Positions 24,401 through 32,764 of a stretch of DNA of 35,123 nucleotides are shown in pieces. A model generated the notes under the pieces. The model had not been told where the DNA came from, made no database searches, and was given only the letters and a program-made list of their open reading frames with translations. Position 1 is the first letter of the stretch. The number at the start of each line of letters is the position of its first letter. The DNA is taken from the NCBI GenBank assembly GCA_045629205.1, contig JAZQQT010000137.1, positions 1-35,123 of the forward strand, given 5' to 3'. Both the position numbers and the translations under genes were made by a program. Source of the DNA: JAZQLP01 sp045629205. GTDB taxonomy: Bacteria > Bacillota > Clostridia > Oscillospirales > UBA644.

Positions 24401-25711
24401 ATGAAAAAAATCCTTGCGCTGATCGTTCTTTCGGCAATCACCGTCTCATTTTTTTCCGCCTGCGGCAAACCCGGTTTTAACATAAATGAAGAGAATGAAG
24501 ATCTTGATTTCCGGGGTGATTCCCTTAAAGTCTATATGGGCGAATGGACGGGACAGGTCGAAAAAAAAGGCGGTTCCGCGTCATCTGACAGAGAATACGA
24601 CAGAATCATAGACACACAGAACAAATTCAACTTAGTATTCGATTATGTCCGTGTCGTAAATGTTGCAAATACATTTCTCGCCGGCTCACTGTCAGGCGGG
24701 ATACGGGCGGATTTACTTAAAGAAGGCCCGGGGGCAATATACAATACATACGCGATCAACGCGCTGATGCCTGCCGAAAATGTAATAAACGACCCTGAAA
24801 GCGACAAGTGGAAAGCCGCGGGTCAGGAGGGCTGCGGTATCTTCGGCGGAAAAAAATACAGCGTTTTTCCCTACTACTGGGAAACATCGCCCACAATATC
24901 CGGATTTATCAACCTCAATATGACGATAATGGATTCTTATGATATCCCAACGCCTCACGAGATAATAGAGGCGGGAGATTGGGACTGGGAGCATTTCAGA
25001 GAATTTCTGAGACAAACCGCCTTCACCGACGGAGCCACCGTCTGGAGAGGTCTCGGGATGCTTTCATCCGCAGGAGAAACCATGCTTCCGTTTATTCTGG
25101 GAAACGGCGGCAGCTACATGACCTATACGAACGGCAGATATAAACTCGCCATAGACAGCCAAGAAGCGATAGAAGCGCTTGAATTTGCCCAGTCGCTTGT
25201 AGAAGAAGACATTATGAGCGATATTCCCGCCGATGTCATGGATTTTCATAACGGAATGACATGGATGCTTGCTTCCGGCGCCGTCGGAAGCAGCGATGTT
25301 TACGATATAGCTGCGATCAGGTATCCATATGGTCCGCACGGAAACAAAGACACCGTTTCCACCATAACAAACGGCGACACCATGTATGCTTTCCCGATTT
25401 TCTCGGCATACGGCGAAAACGAGATCGGCGCAGTCGTCGAATATATGTTCGAGCCTCTCAGTGACTTATATCCCAACGGCTGGAAGGATGTTTACGAAGA
25501 CAATGTTTTCTTCTATCACGAAGATTACGAATACTACCTCCGCAGTGTGGAAAATGCCGTATATCTCGACAACGCGGCGCTTGAGAAATCATATTTTGAT
25601 TTCCGGGGCGCGATGAGACTTGTTCTGTTCGGATCGGCAACACCGGAAGCCGCGGTCGAATCGGTCGCGGATATAATCCAGGCAGACATCGACGAGCACT
25701 ACAATAAATAA
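24401..25711 (+). CDS. solute-binding-like lipoprotein G9
   Basis: 436 residues, signal as in G8 and G10 with Cys21. The mature N-terminus PGFNINEENEDLDF recalls G1 and G3, the central body is of the G7-G10 type, and the C-terminal stretch (FFYHEDYEYYLRSVE, AVESVADIIQADID) matches G10. FPYYWE replaces FPNYWE, as in G10. The segment before PFILGNGG is LSSAGETML. It lies in a run of near-identical spacing units. Confidence 0.87.
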   Translation: MKKILALIVLSAITVSFFSACGKPGFNINEENEDLDFRGDSLKVYMGEWTGQVEKKGGSASSDREYDRIIDTQNKFNLVFDYVRVVNVANTFLAGSLSGGIRADLLKEGPGAIYNTYAINALMPAENVINDPESDKWKAAGQEGCGIFGGKKYSVFPYYWETSPTISGFINLNMTIMDSYDIPTPHEIIEAGDWDWEHFREFLRQTAFTDGATVWRGLGMLSSAGETMLPFILGNGGSYMTYTNGRYKLAIDSQEAIEALEFAQSLVEEDIMSDIPADVMDFHNGMTWMLASGAVGSSDVYDIAAIRYPYGPHGNKDTVSTITNGDTMYAFPIFSAYGENEIGAVVEYMFEPLSDLYPNGWKDVYEDNVFFYHEDYEYYLRSVENAVYLDNAALEKSYFDFRGAMRLVLFGSATPEAAVESVADIIQADIDEHYNK

Positions 25712-25756
25712 TAACCTTTTATGTAAATATGTATAAATATATTTTTTGAGGCCGTT
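25712..25756 (+). repeat. 45-bp intergenic duplicate, copy 2 (before G10)
   Basis: Second copy of the gap described at 24356-24400, again ending in TTTTTTGAGG and five more bases before the ATG. Confidence 0.85.
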
Positions 25757-27070
25757 ATGAAAAAAATCCTTGCGCTGATCATTCTTTCGGCAATGACCGT
25801 ATCCTTTTTTTCCGCCTGCGGCAAACAGGTCATAGAACCGAGTGACGATACGGAACTCATTGATTTCCGTGGTGACGTTCTTAAATTTTACATAGGCGAA
25901 TATACGGCTCAGATAACAAAAAAGGGCGGTTCGGCTTCCGAAGACCGGGAATACGACAGATTTCTCGACACACAGAAACAATTTAATTTCCGGTTTGACT
26001 TCGTCAATGTCGCAAATGTTGCGAACACCTTTCTCGCCGGCTCGCTCTCCGGCGGAATGCGGGCAGATTTCCTTAAAGCAAATCCCAAGTCGATTTACGA
26101 ATCATACATGATCAATACTTTGATCCCCGCTGAAAATGTTGTCAACGACGCCTCGTCCGACAAGTGGAGAACGGCAGGTCAGCAGGGCTGCGGAATATTC
26201 GACGGTAAAAAATACGGCATTTTCCCCTATTACTGGGAAACATCTCCGTCCATATCGGGTTTTATCAATCTCAATCTTACCACAATGAGTTCATATAATA
26301 TACCGACTCCTCACGAAACGATCGAAGCCGGCGAATGGGATTGGGATCACTTCAGGGATTTTCTGCAGCAAACATCGTTCAAAGACGGCGAAATCGAGTG
26401 GAAAGGACTCGGAAATCTCGCTCCTTCGGGCGAATGTATGCTCCCGTTTATTATCGGCAACGGCGGCAGTTATATGACCTATTCAAACGGCAGATATAAA
26501 ACAGCCATCGACAGCGATGAATCGATGGAAGCGATGAGATTCGTCGAATCCCTCATAAAAGATAAGCTCTTATACGACATTCCCACAGATGATGAAGAGT
26601 TCGGAAACGGCCTCGGATGTATGCTTTGGTCGGGAGATATCGGGACAAGCGAAATTTACGACATGGCTTACGTCCGTTATCCTTACGGACCGAACGGCAG
26701 CAAAGATATCGTGTCCACGATATCCCACGGCGACTCGATGTATGCCTTCCCCGTTTTCTCGGCTTACACCGAAGACGAGATAGGAGCCGTCACCGAATAT
26801 TTATTCGAACCGCTCAGCGAATTATACCCCAACGGATGGAAAGATATTTACGAAGACAAGGTTTTCTTCTATCACGAAGATTACGAATATTATCTTCGCA
26901 GCGTTGAAGAAGCTGTGTATCTCGACAATGCGGCGCTTGAGGAATCATATACCGAATTCCGCACCGCGATGTGGAGATTCTTTTTGGGAAGTTCAACTCC
27001 CGAAGCCGCGGTCGAATCGGTCGCGGATATAATCCAGGCAGATATAGACGAACATTACAATAAACAGTAA
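25757..27070 (+). CDS. solute-binding-like lipoprotein G10
   Basis: 437 residues, signal as in G8 and G9 with Cys21. It keeps the KKGGSASEDREYDRF, FLAGSLSGGMRAD and GEWDWDHF elements and has LAPSGECMLPFIIGNGG in the variable segment. The C-terminus matches G9 with one extra residue (YNKQ). Cysteines in the mature part (for example in GCGIF and GECML) are shared with its neighbours and are unusual for exported Firmicute proteins. Only 19 bases separate it from G11. Confidence 0.87.
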   Translation: MKKILALIILSAMTVSFFSACGKQVIEPSDDTELIDFRGDVLKFYIGEYTAQITKKGGSASEDREYDRFLDTQKQFNFRFDFVNVANVANTFLAGSLSGGMRADFLKANPKSIYESYMINTLIPAENVVNDASSDKWRTAGQQGCGIFDGKKYGIFPYYWETSPSISGFINLNLTTMSSYNIPTPHETIEAGEWDWDHFRDFLQQTSFKDGEIEWKGLGNLAPSGECMLPFIIGNGGSYMTYSNGRYKTAIDSDESMEAMRFVESLIKDKLLYDIPTDDEEFGNGLGCMLWSGDIGTSEIYDMAYVRYPYGPNGSKDIVSTISHGDSMYAFPVFSAYTEDEIGAVTEYLFEPLSELYPNGWKDIYEDKVFFYHEDYEYYLRSVEEAVYLDNAALEESYTEFRTAMWRFFLGSSTPEAAVESVADIIQADIDEHYNKQ

Positions 27071-27089
27071 ATTGAAAGAAAGAGAAAAA

Positions 27090-28412
27090 ATGAAAAAATA
27101 CTTATCGTTGATTCTGATCGTCATTATGACCTTTTCTCTCATTTCCTGCGCAAAAGCGCCGGTTATTGAGGACAACACGGAAATGGATTTCCACGGTTCG
27201 ACAATGACCGTCTACATAGGATGGTATTCAAGAAGCATACCCACAAAAAGAGGCGGAACAGCTTCCGCCGACAGAGAATACGATCGCTACAGAGAGACCG
27301 AAAAGAAGTTTAACTTTCTTTACGATTTTCAGATTGTCGAAAATCCGCCGGCAACTTTTCTCTCAAAAGCGATTTCCGGAGGACTTACGGTTGATATGCT
27401 CTCCGCGATCCCGCAGCATCTTTACGAATCATGGCTGATAGACGTTTTGCTTCCCGTTGAAAACGTTATCTCCGATCCCACTTCCGAAAAATACAGATCC
27501 CCCGCCGAAAACAACGTGGGAGTATACGGAGGAACACAATACGGTATTTTCCCGAATTACTGGGAATCATCCCCGTCTGTCGGAGGTTTTATAAAAATCA
27601 ATCTCACGCTGCTTGACAGATACAATATCGACGATCCGCACGAAATCATAGAGGCCGGAGAATGGGACTGGGAAAATTTCAGACAGTTTCTGACAAAGAC
27701 CGTCATAAACGACGGCGACAATTCTTTTGAAGGAATGGCAGTCAACGCATATGGAACCGGAACAAACGCAATCACACCGTTTCTTCTTTCAAACGGAGCG
27801 CATTTTATAACCGAGGCCGACGGAAGATGGACGTGTGAAATCAACAGCCCGGAATCAAGAGAAGCACTCGAATATGTCAAATCACTTGTCGATGAAGGAC
27901 TGCTGATGGAAGGCCCGGTCGATATGGGAGAACTGTATTTCGACAAAGGTCAGAGATGGATGGTTTCAAACGGCAGTGCATACTCCGGAAACGAGGATTT
28001 TGACATATGTTGCGTCAGATATCCATACGGTCCCCAAGGAAACAAGGATACGGTTTCAACCATAACACAGGGTGATTCCATGTGGGCATTTCCTATTTTC
28101 TCGGCATATTCCGAGGAGGAAACAGGCGCTGTTGCGGAATTTATGTTCGAGCCGCTCGATCCGGATTTATATCCTCACGGCTGGCAGGACATGTTGGAAG
28201 ACAATTACTTCTTCTATCACAGTGATTTCGAATATTATCTCAAAGGAGTTTACGAAGCCGAATATATAGACAAATCCATACTTGAAGACTCATTCTGGGC
28301 GCTCGACGATGCGCTGCTTGCCGTCATGCGCGGCACTCAGTCTCCTGAAATAGCTCTTGAAACCGCAGATGGAATAATAACGGAAGAAATAAACGAAAAA
28401 TATAATAAGTAA
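27090..28412 (+). CDS. solute-binding-like lipoprotein G11
   Basis: 440 residues, lipobox LISC with Cys20. ATG 27090 is chosen over TTG 27072 because it starts a clean signal peptide (MKKYLSLILIVIMTF) and follows a purine-rich AGAAAGAGA stretch. Its body pairs with G6 (see there), not with adjacent G10, and WMVSNG keeps the W that G6 lost. It is the last array member; a strong hairpin follows at once. Confidence 0.87.
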   Translation: MKKYLSLILIVIMTFSLISCAKAPVIEDNTEMDFHGSTMTVYIGWYSRSIPTKRGGTASADREYDRYRETEKKFNFLYDFQIVENPPATFLSKAISGGLTVDMLSAIPQHLYESWLIDVLLPVENVISDPTSEKYRSPAENNVGVYGGTQYGIFPNYWESSPSVGGFIKINLTLLDRYNIDDPHEIIEAGEWDWENFRQFLTKTVINDGDNSFEGMAVNAYGTGTNAITPFLLSNGAHFITEADGRWTCEINSPESREALEYVKSLVDEGLLMEGPVDMGELYFDKGQRWMVSNGSAYSGNEDFDICCVRYPYGPQGNKDTVSTITQGDSMWAFPIFSAYSEEETGAVAEFMFEPLDPDLYPHGWQDMLEDNYFFYHSDFEYYLKGVYEAEYIDKSILEDSFWALDDALLAVMRGTQSPEIALETADGIITEEINEKYNK

Positions 28413-28422
28413 TTCTATAAGC

Positions 28423-28456
28423 AATAATGCCGCAACTGTTTAGCTGCGGCATTATT
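28423..28456 (+). terminator. terminator of the lipoprotein array
   Basis: AATAATGCCGCA and TGCGGCATTATT form a perfect 12-bp stem with a 10-base loop, 10 bases after the G11 stop. The right arm is T-rich and TATAAAAA follows. The rest of the gap to the next promoter (28457-28593) holds nothing I recognise. Confidence 0.75.
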
Positions 28457-28593
28457 TATAAAAACCATATTATGCCGTTATCTTTATTTCCGGATTTTTT
28501 GTAAACTCGGTATCCGTTTGCCGTTTTTTTACGTCTATATATACAGAAGGGTATAAATCACCGATGATATTGCAAAAGTAAGAAATCAAATAC

Positions 28594-28622
28594 TTGACAA
28601 TTGTTTTTATATATTGTAAAAT
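28594..28622 (+). promoter_or_regulatory. sigma-A promoter, second copy of a duplicated promoter-leader
   Basis: TTGACA (28594-28599) and TAAAAT (28617-28622) are spaced by 17 bp, with the same layout and the same downstream leader as the promoter at 1199-1227. Confidence 0.78.
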
Positions 28623-28624
28623 AA

Positions 28625-28674
28625 TTATGGTGATTTATAATCTTTTCCGAATCACTCAAAAAATATTATTTGGA
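28625..28674 (+). promoter_or_regulatory. conserved 5' leader with hairpin, copy 2
   Basis: Thirty bases (28625-28654) are identical to 1230-1259. TCCGAAT (28646-28652) can pair with ATTTGGA (28668-28674) through one G-U pair. Unlike copy 1, the ribosome binding site (AAAGGAG, 28705-28711) lies outside the hairpin. Confidence 0.5.
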
Positions 28675-28717
28675 TGTGCAAATAACATAATTATTCCATA
28701 ACCGAAAGGAGATTTAT

Positions 28718-29128
28718 ATGAAAAAAGTAGCTGTGCTATGTATAATAATTACGATGTTTTTTTATTTAGTTGCTTGTTACGATACACCGATAAAAGAAAA
28801 TCCGGAAAATACTCAAGAAGGAACTCATTCTTCGGACAAATCGAATCAATACACTGTTGAACAATATAAAGAAATTATTAAACCCGATATGCCTTTTGAG
28901 GAATTGAATACTTTATTGGGTATAGAATTTCATGACTGGCAAAACTATACCAGTGTTATTTATCCTTTAGGTTTAGAATATACTGACATCAATAATATTA
29001 CAATAGATATAAAAATTTTTGTGAGTCAGGACGATAAAACCGATACCGGTATTTGGGTAGTTAAAAAAGCGAGAATTAAGCAGCAAGGGTGCGAAGATAT
29101 TATTTTATTTGATATACAGGACTTTTGA
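28718..29128 (+). CDS. small lipoprotein, unknown function
   Basis: The 136-residue protein has a lipoprotein signal (lipobox LVAC, Cys20) followed by a polar Asn/Glu/Ser linker to about residue 45 and a small domain. That domain begins YTVEQYKEIIKPDMPFEELN, a layout resembling lipoproteins with a short helix and a four-strand sheet. No family is named. AAAGGAG (28705-28711) is a strong ribosome binding site. It is the first gene of the second AT-rich module, directly behind the duplicated promoter and leader. The next gene starts 12 bases after its stop. Confidence 0.7.
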   Translation: MKKVAVLCIIITMFFYLVACYDTPIKENPENTQEGTHSSDKSNQYTVEQYKEIIKPDMPFEELNTLLGIEFHDWQNYTSVIYPLGLEYTDINNITIDIKIFVSQDDKTDTGIWVVKKARIKQQGCEDIILFDIQDF

Positions 29129-29140
29129 TTGAGGTGTGAT

Positions 29141-30529
29141 ATGAAAAAAACATTAATGCTTATCCTTATAAGTATAATCATTTCTGGATTTTGCATTGGA
29201 TTTTCTGCAGAAACTGTTCTTGACGGGAAAACCGACCGGGAGATAACGGAGATGATTCTTGCTGCAAAAGAGGAATACGATGACGAATTCAAAACATTGA
29301 GCAGAGCAGCCGAGAACGACAGCGAATCGGTTACCGAAGATGTTTTAATTGCTTTTGCAGAGAAATATTATACCGGTGATAAACTTTACGGTTTTATGCA
29401 TAACGACTCGTTATTTTATTATACAGATGGCGTTTTGCATTTGTATAACGAAGACGCGCCGCTTTTGCCTATAATATATGACACTTTCGAATGCGACGGC
29501 TCTCCTCTTAAAGCAACCGGATATTATAAACTGATACGTAACGGCAGCAACTCGTTTTATCTTATTGAAGAAAGAGACGAGATAGACTGGTACGGTTACA
29601 GATATCCTGTAACTCTTTATAAATACATCGACGGAAGATTTAAAATTGCCGCCGCATCGGCAGAAGACAAAGTGGAGTGCGGAGATGAATACGAATACGA
29701 AGATAAGGATTTTGCCGCCTATGCAATTGCGACTGATATAATCGGACGCTATATTTCACTTAACGGAGATATTCCCGAAAGCGATAGGGAGTATTCATTG
29801 CTGGACATGAACGTAACGATTGAACTTGTTTCATATACTCTAGACAACGTTACAGTCAAATTAACTTTGCCGGAATACGATGAATACGGTATTCTAACAG
29901 AATTAAAGCATTACGACGTTTCAATAAAACGTGTTTACGGCAAACGGACGGCAGGTCAGCCGAATAATCTGATTTATTATTTTGATTCATTCAGTCAGGA
30001 TTCCACGATTGAGTCCGTTACTTTCGTATCGTCCGAAAAGGCAGAAGAAGGCAAAGAGTATCCCTCCGAATTTTCAAAATGCAGTCATTCTGAAACAAGA
30101 TACGAGGGCTTTCCGGGTTATCATCTTATGATTTGTTCAATTTGCGGAAGAACGCTTCAATGGCAAGGTCATTTTTATGTAGATAACGGAGACGAACGTG
30201 TATGTAAAAAATGCGGGTTTGTATACTCCGACGAAGAACCGGCAGATACGACTGCAGACCCTGATGATCCGCAGCAAGGCGACACCGATGATCCGCAGCA
30301 AGGCGACACCGATGATCCGCAGCAAGGCGACACCGATGATCCGCAGCAAGGCGACAACGATGACCCGCAGCAAGGCGACAACGATGACCCGCAGCAAGGC
30401 GACAACGATGACCCGCAGCAACCGACAGAACCCGAAAACAGCAATACGTTATGGATTGTTATCGGATCGGCAGTTTTTGTTATTGCAATAATTGCAGTTG
30501 TAATACTGATTACAAAAAAAGAAATCTAA
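29141..30529 (+). CDS. exported C-terminally anchored protein with zinc-ribbon-like Cys and octapeptide repeats
   Basis: ATG 29141 follows GAGGT (29131-29135) by five bases and opens a 462-residue protein with a signal peptide (about 1-23). The body (about 25-300) has no known domain. Next come cysteine pairs of a zinc-ribbon style (KCSH, MICSICGRTL, VCKKCGFVY), then six copies and a partial copy of DDPQQGD(T/N), and a final membrane helix ending in ITKKEI. The repeat would act as a flexible acidic spacer lifting the body off the membrane. It is in one transcript with the lipoprotein gene before it. Binding partner unknown. Confidence 0.72.
   Translation: MKKTLMLILISIIISGFCIGFSAETVLDGKTDREITEMILAAKEEYDDEFKTLSRAAENDSESVTEDVLIAFAEKYYTGDKLYGFMHNDSLFYYTDGVLHLYNEDAPLLPIIYDTFECDGSPLKATGYYKLIRNGSNSFYLIEERDEIDWYGYRYPVTLYKYIDGRFKIAAASAEDKVECGDEYEYEDKDFAAYAIATDIIGRYISLNGDIPESDREYSLLDMNVTIELVSYTLDNVTVKLTLPEYDEYGILTELKHYDVSIKRVYGKRTAGQPNNLIYYFDSFSQDSTIESVTFVSSEKAEEGKEYPSEFSKCSHSETRYEGFPGYHLMICSICGRTLQWQGHFYVDNGDERVCKKCGFVYSDEEPADTTADPDDPQQGDTDDPQQGDTDDPQQGDTDDPQQGDNDDPQQGDNDDPQQGDNDDPQQPTEPENSNTLWIVIGSAVFVIAIIAVVILITKKEI
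30263..30421 (+). repeat. 24-bp tandem repeat inside a coding region
   Basis: Six full 24-bp units (30263-30406) and 15 bases of a seventh encode DDPQQGDT (first three) and DDPQQGDN (last three). The units fall into two homogeneous groups that differ by the same few bases, which points to recent slippage or unequal crossing-over in two steps. Confidence 0.92.
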
Positions 30530-30539
30530 TACTTAATGA

Positions 30540-30635
30540 TTGGAGCTACTAAATGAAACGTATAACGATTATAACATGGGATACTTATATCCAAATTTCA
30601 TGAATAATTTTTCATCATTATTATCAACCGACTAA
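30540..30635 (+). pseudogene. short fragment between two genes
   Basis: A TTG-initiated 31-codon frame (ELLNETYNDYNMGYLYPNF near the start, stop at 30633-30635) has natural-looking composition and may be the end of a lost gene. An overlapping 16-codon frame (30553-30603) has an ATG after GGAGCTACTAA. Neither can be called expressed. Confidence 0.25.
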
Positions 30636-30654
30636 AGCATGAGGAGAATTCAAA

Positions 30655-31581
30655 GTGAATTATGACATTGGATTTAAAATATATCTCGGCATTGGAATTA
30701 CCCTATTGATAATATTGTTAACAGGCCTTATCACCTTTCTGTTTCTGAGAAAGAAATACGGTTTAAAGTATTTAAAAAACGCTCTGATATGTCTTGTTGT
30801 TTTGCTATTCGCCGCATATGTTGTTTTGCCAGTTTCTTCTATATTTTTTGACGGAGCATCATTTATCGGGATGATTGTATCAAACAAGAAAACAGCTGAA
30901 AAATATGCTGATTATAAGTGCTATGATTATCATTTCAAAACAAAAAGTGTGACAGGACAAGAAATAAAAGGCCAAGTATACAATAAAGACGGTTCCGGTA
31001 TTGCATCGTTATTCAGTAAGATCACAAATGAATCCGACTCTCAATTCGTTGTTGCAAGACAGTTTCCTTTTCTGATAAAATATGACTTTTCGTCAACACG
31101 AGTCCTTCAAAATCCAGATGATTACATTGATATCTTAAACGACTGGACGGTTAAAAAAATCTGTATCGTGCAAAAGACAAATGGAGATAAGATATATATA
31201 GATCAAGAAACGACTATTGCAGAGACAGACTCAGAAGCTGTTTTGGGGGAAGCTGTCCGATTTATTACGACAGATGTTGGGCTGAAAAAAATGTACCCCA
31301 TAATTGAAGCAAAAGAAAAAGGATTGGTATATAATACAGAGTCACTGCAACTTGATATAATTTTTAATGAATCAGAAAATGTTATTTGGGAGTCCCTTAT
31401 TGAATACTACTGTGATACTGATGGGAATATAGAATGTATAATTATAGAAAAAGGGGCAGAACCGAATGAGTTTATATATGCAAAGCCGTCGGGAACAAAA
31501 TATATGATTTTTCAATCAGATGAAGAATTCTATAATCTGTTTGAATTTATCGATAACGCAATTGGATTGGTAAGGAATTGA
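30655..31581 (+). CDS. membrane protein with two N-terminal helices, unknown function
   Basis: The 308-residue protein starts at GTG, supported by GAGGAG about ten bases upstream. Two hydrophobic helices (about 8-31 and 41-62) are joined by a basic loop (RKKYGLKYLKN). The remaining ~240 residues form a soluble domain of unknown fold, rich in Lys, Asp, Glu and Tyr. No motif is recognised. Base composition is AT-rich like its neighbours. The downstream lipoprotein gene starts 81 bases later, so co-transcription is likely. Confidence 0.65.
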   Translation: MNYDIGFKIYLGIGITLLIILLTGLITFLFLRKKYGLKYLKNALICLVVLLFAAYVVLPVSSIFFDGASFIGMIVSNKKTAEKYADYKCYDYHFKTKSVTGQEIKGQVYNKDGSGIASLFSKITNESDSQFVVARQFPFLIKYDFSSTRVLQNPDDYIDILNDWTVKKICIVQKTNGDKIYIDQETTIAETDSEAVLGEAVRFITTDVGLKKMYPIIEAKEKGLVYNTESLQLDIIFNESENVIWESLIEYYCDTDGNIECIIIEKGAEPNEFIYAKPSGTKYMIFQSDEEFYNLFEFIDNAIGLVRN

Positions 31582-31662
31582 ATAAGAAGGTAAAACGTGA
31601 TATCATATGCATTAAATAAAAAGAGAAAGGATTGTAACTCGGAACGAAACGGAGGACTGATT

Positions 31663-32613
31663 ATGATTAAAGCATTAAAACGATTGACGGCTTTGCTGTT
31701 TGTTATTGTTTTTGCATGTTTAAGCGGCTGCGCCGGACAAACAGAGAAAAGAGAAATAGACTATACGTTCACAAAGAATAACGCGGCGTCATTTATAGAT
31801 GACTATATTGCGGAAAAAAATCCCGCAATCGGTTCGCTTGTCGAAAAGATCAATGCGGCAGAGACAACCGAAAATAATGAAAACGGCGTTTTTGATGTTT
31901 TTGATTTTTATGATAATAATAGATTTCATCCTGCACTCAATTTCAGCGGCATCTCGTATTTAACTTCACTACGTGCTTACAGCAAGTTTGCCGGAAAAAT
32001 TGATTATATAAAAGTAATAGATGAAGAAACAATATGTCTCACCACAAAAATAGCTGATGAAAAAAGTGAATTTCCTGCCTTGATGAATATGATTTTTGAA
32101 CAAACAATATATGAAGCAGATGGTGTAGAAAGCTGGCATCCGACATATCACCTTGTTTATAATGATGATTCCGAACTCATACGAGCGAACATTTTTATTG
32201 AATCGTATGTTACTACCGTAAAGTTAAGTAAAAAGGATTATAAAAAAATTCGTGTCGGAGACCCTGCAAAAAAGGTTTATGACATAGACAGCGCTGTTCT
32301 CTTGGATTTATTAACATCATCAATTTACGGCTATGACGGTGTAAATATATATGTATCATTCAGAATTCTGTCGGAAGGAATACTGGCGATACGTTTCAAA
32401 CAAGTAGACGAACCGATATCCGATACAGGAACATTATTAGACAATCTTGAAGTTTATGAAATAGATTTTATAGAATTTCAGGAAGATATGCCGGAATATT
32501 ATCTTGGATATTACGGATTTTATACTAAGGAAGAAGCCTTGTCCGGTAACGAACTTTATGTTGATTTCTCGATAAACAGCGCCGATCAGGTCGAATTTTT
32601 CGATTATAAATAA
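31663..32613 (+). CDS. lipoprotein of unknown function, copy B of a duplicated pair
   Basis: This 316-residue lipoprotein (lipobox LSGC, Cys23) is the paralogue of the product of 2264-3187. GGAGG in the same ACGAAACGGAGGACTG context fixes the start at 31663; the upstream GTG frame is not needed. The first ~60 codons, the central KIRVGDPAKKVYDID region and the last 15 codons are nearly the same in both copies. The stretches around residues 65-100 and 235-255 differ, including insertions in this copy. Function unknown. It closes the second AT-rich module and a good terminator follows. Confidence 0.75.
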   Translation: MIKALKRLTALLFVIVFACLSGCAGQTEKREIDYTFTKNNAASFIDDYIAEKNPAIGSLVEKINAAETTENNENGVFDVFDFYDNNRFHPALNFSGISYLTSLRAYSKFAGKIDYIKVIDEETICLTTKIADEKSEFPALMNMIFEQTIYEADGVESWHPTYHLVYNDDSELIRANIFIESYVTTVKLSKKDYKKIRVGDPAKKVYDIDSAVLLDLLTSSIYGYDGVNIYVSFRILSEGILAIRFKQVDEPISDTGTLLDNLEVYEIDFIEFQEDMPEYYLGYYGFYTKEEALSGNELYVDFSINSADQVEFFDYK

Positions 32614-32674
32614 CCGATGAGCATTCCCGATATCGGCATCATAAAAGCATTTTGATTTTTCGATTTTTTCTTTT

Positions 32675-32702
32675 CCCGCGGTTATTCGCGGGATTTTTTT
32701 TA
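32675..32702 (+). terminator. intrinsic terminator of the second module
   Basis: CCCGCG and CGCGGG form a 6-bp stem around GTTATT, followed by ATTTTTTTT. Confidence 0.85.
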
Positions 32703-32764
32703 ATCCGATCCGGTTTTAAAGCGTAATTTTTATTAAAATTCATTTTTTTATCACTTTTTCGCGT

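Larger units (their letters stand above)
13204..28412 (+). repeat. tandem array of eleven paralogous solute-binding lipoprotein genes (G1-G11)
   Basis: Eleven same-strand genes of 1.3 kb follow one another with gaps of 190, 35, 49, 41, 189, 59, 47, 45, 45 and 19 bases. All encode a lipoprotein signal plus the same domain, with shared landmarks: an AS.DR motif near residue 60, DKW near 120, FP.YWE near 155, GEW(D/N)W near 200, PF(V/I/L)L.NG near 235, RYPYGP near 320, FPIFSAY near 345, PNGWKD near 375, and an end in HYNK or KYNK/R. The two longest gaps divide the array into blocks of one, four and six genes. Confidence 0.9.

Noticed and set aside
13204..28412. Array as ordinary sugar ABC transporter operon
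   Set aside because: No permease or ATPase gene is present anywhere in the window, and eleven binding proteins in a row do not fit such an operon.
30137..30444. Minus-strand frames rich in Cys/Gly/Ser or Leu/Ile/Val repeats
   Set aside because: They are produced by the 24-bp repeat of the forward gene read backwards.
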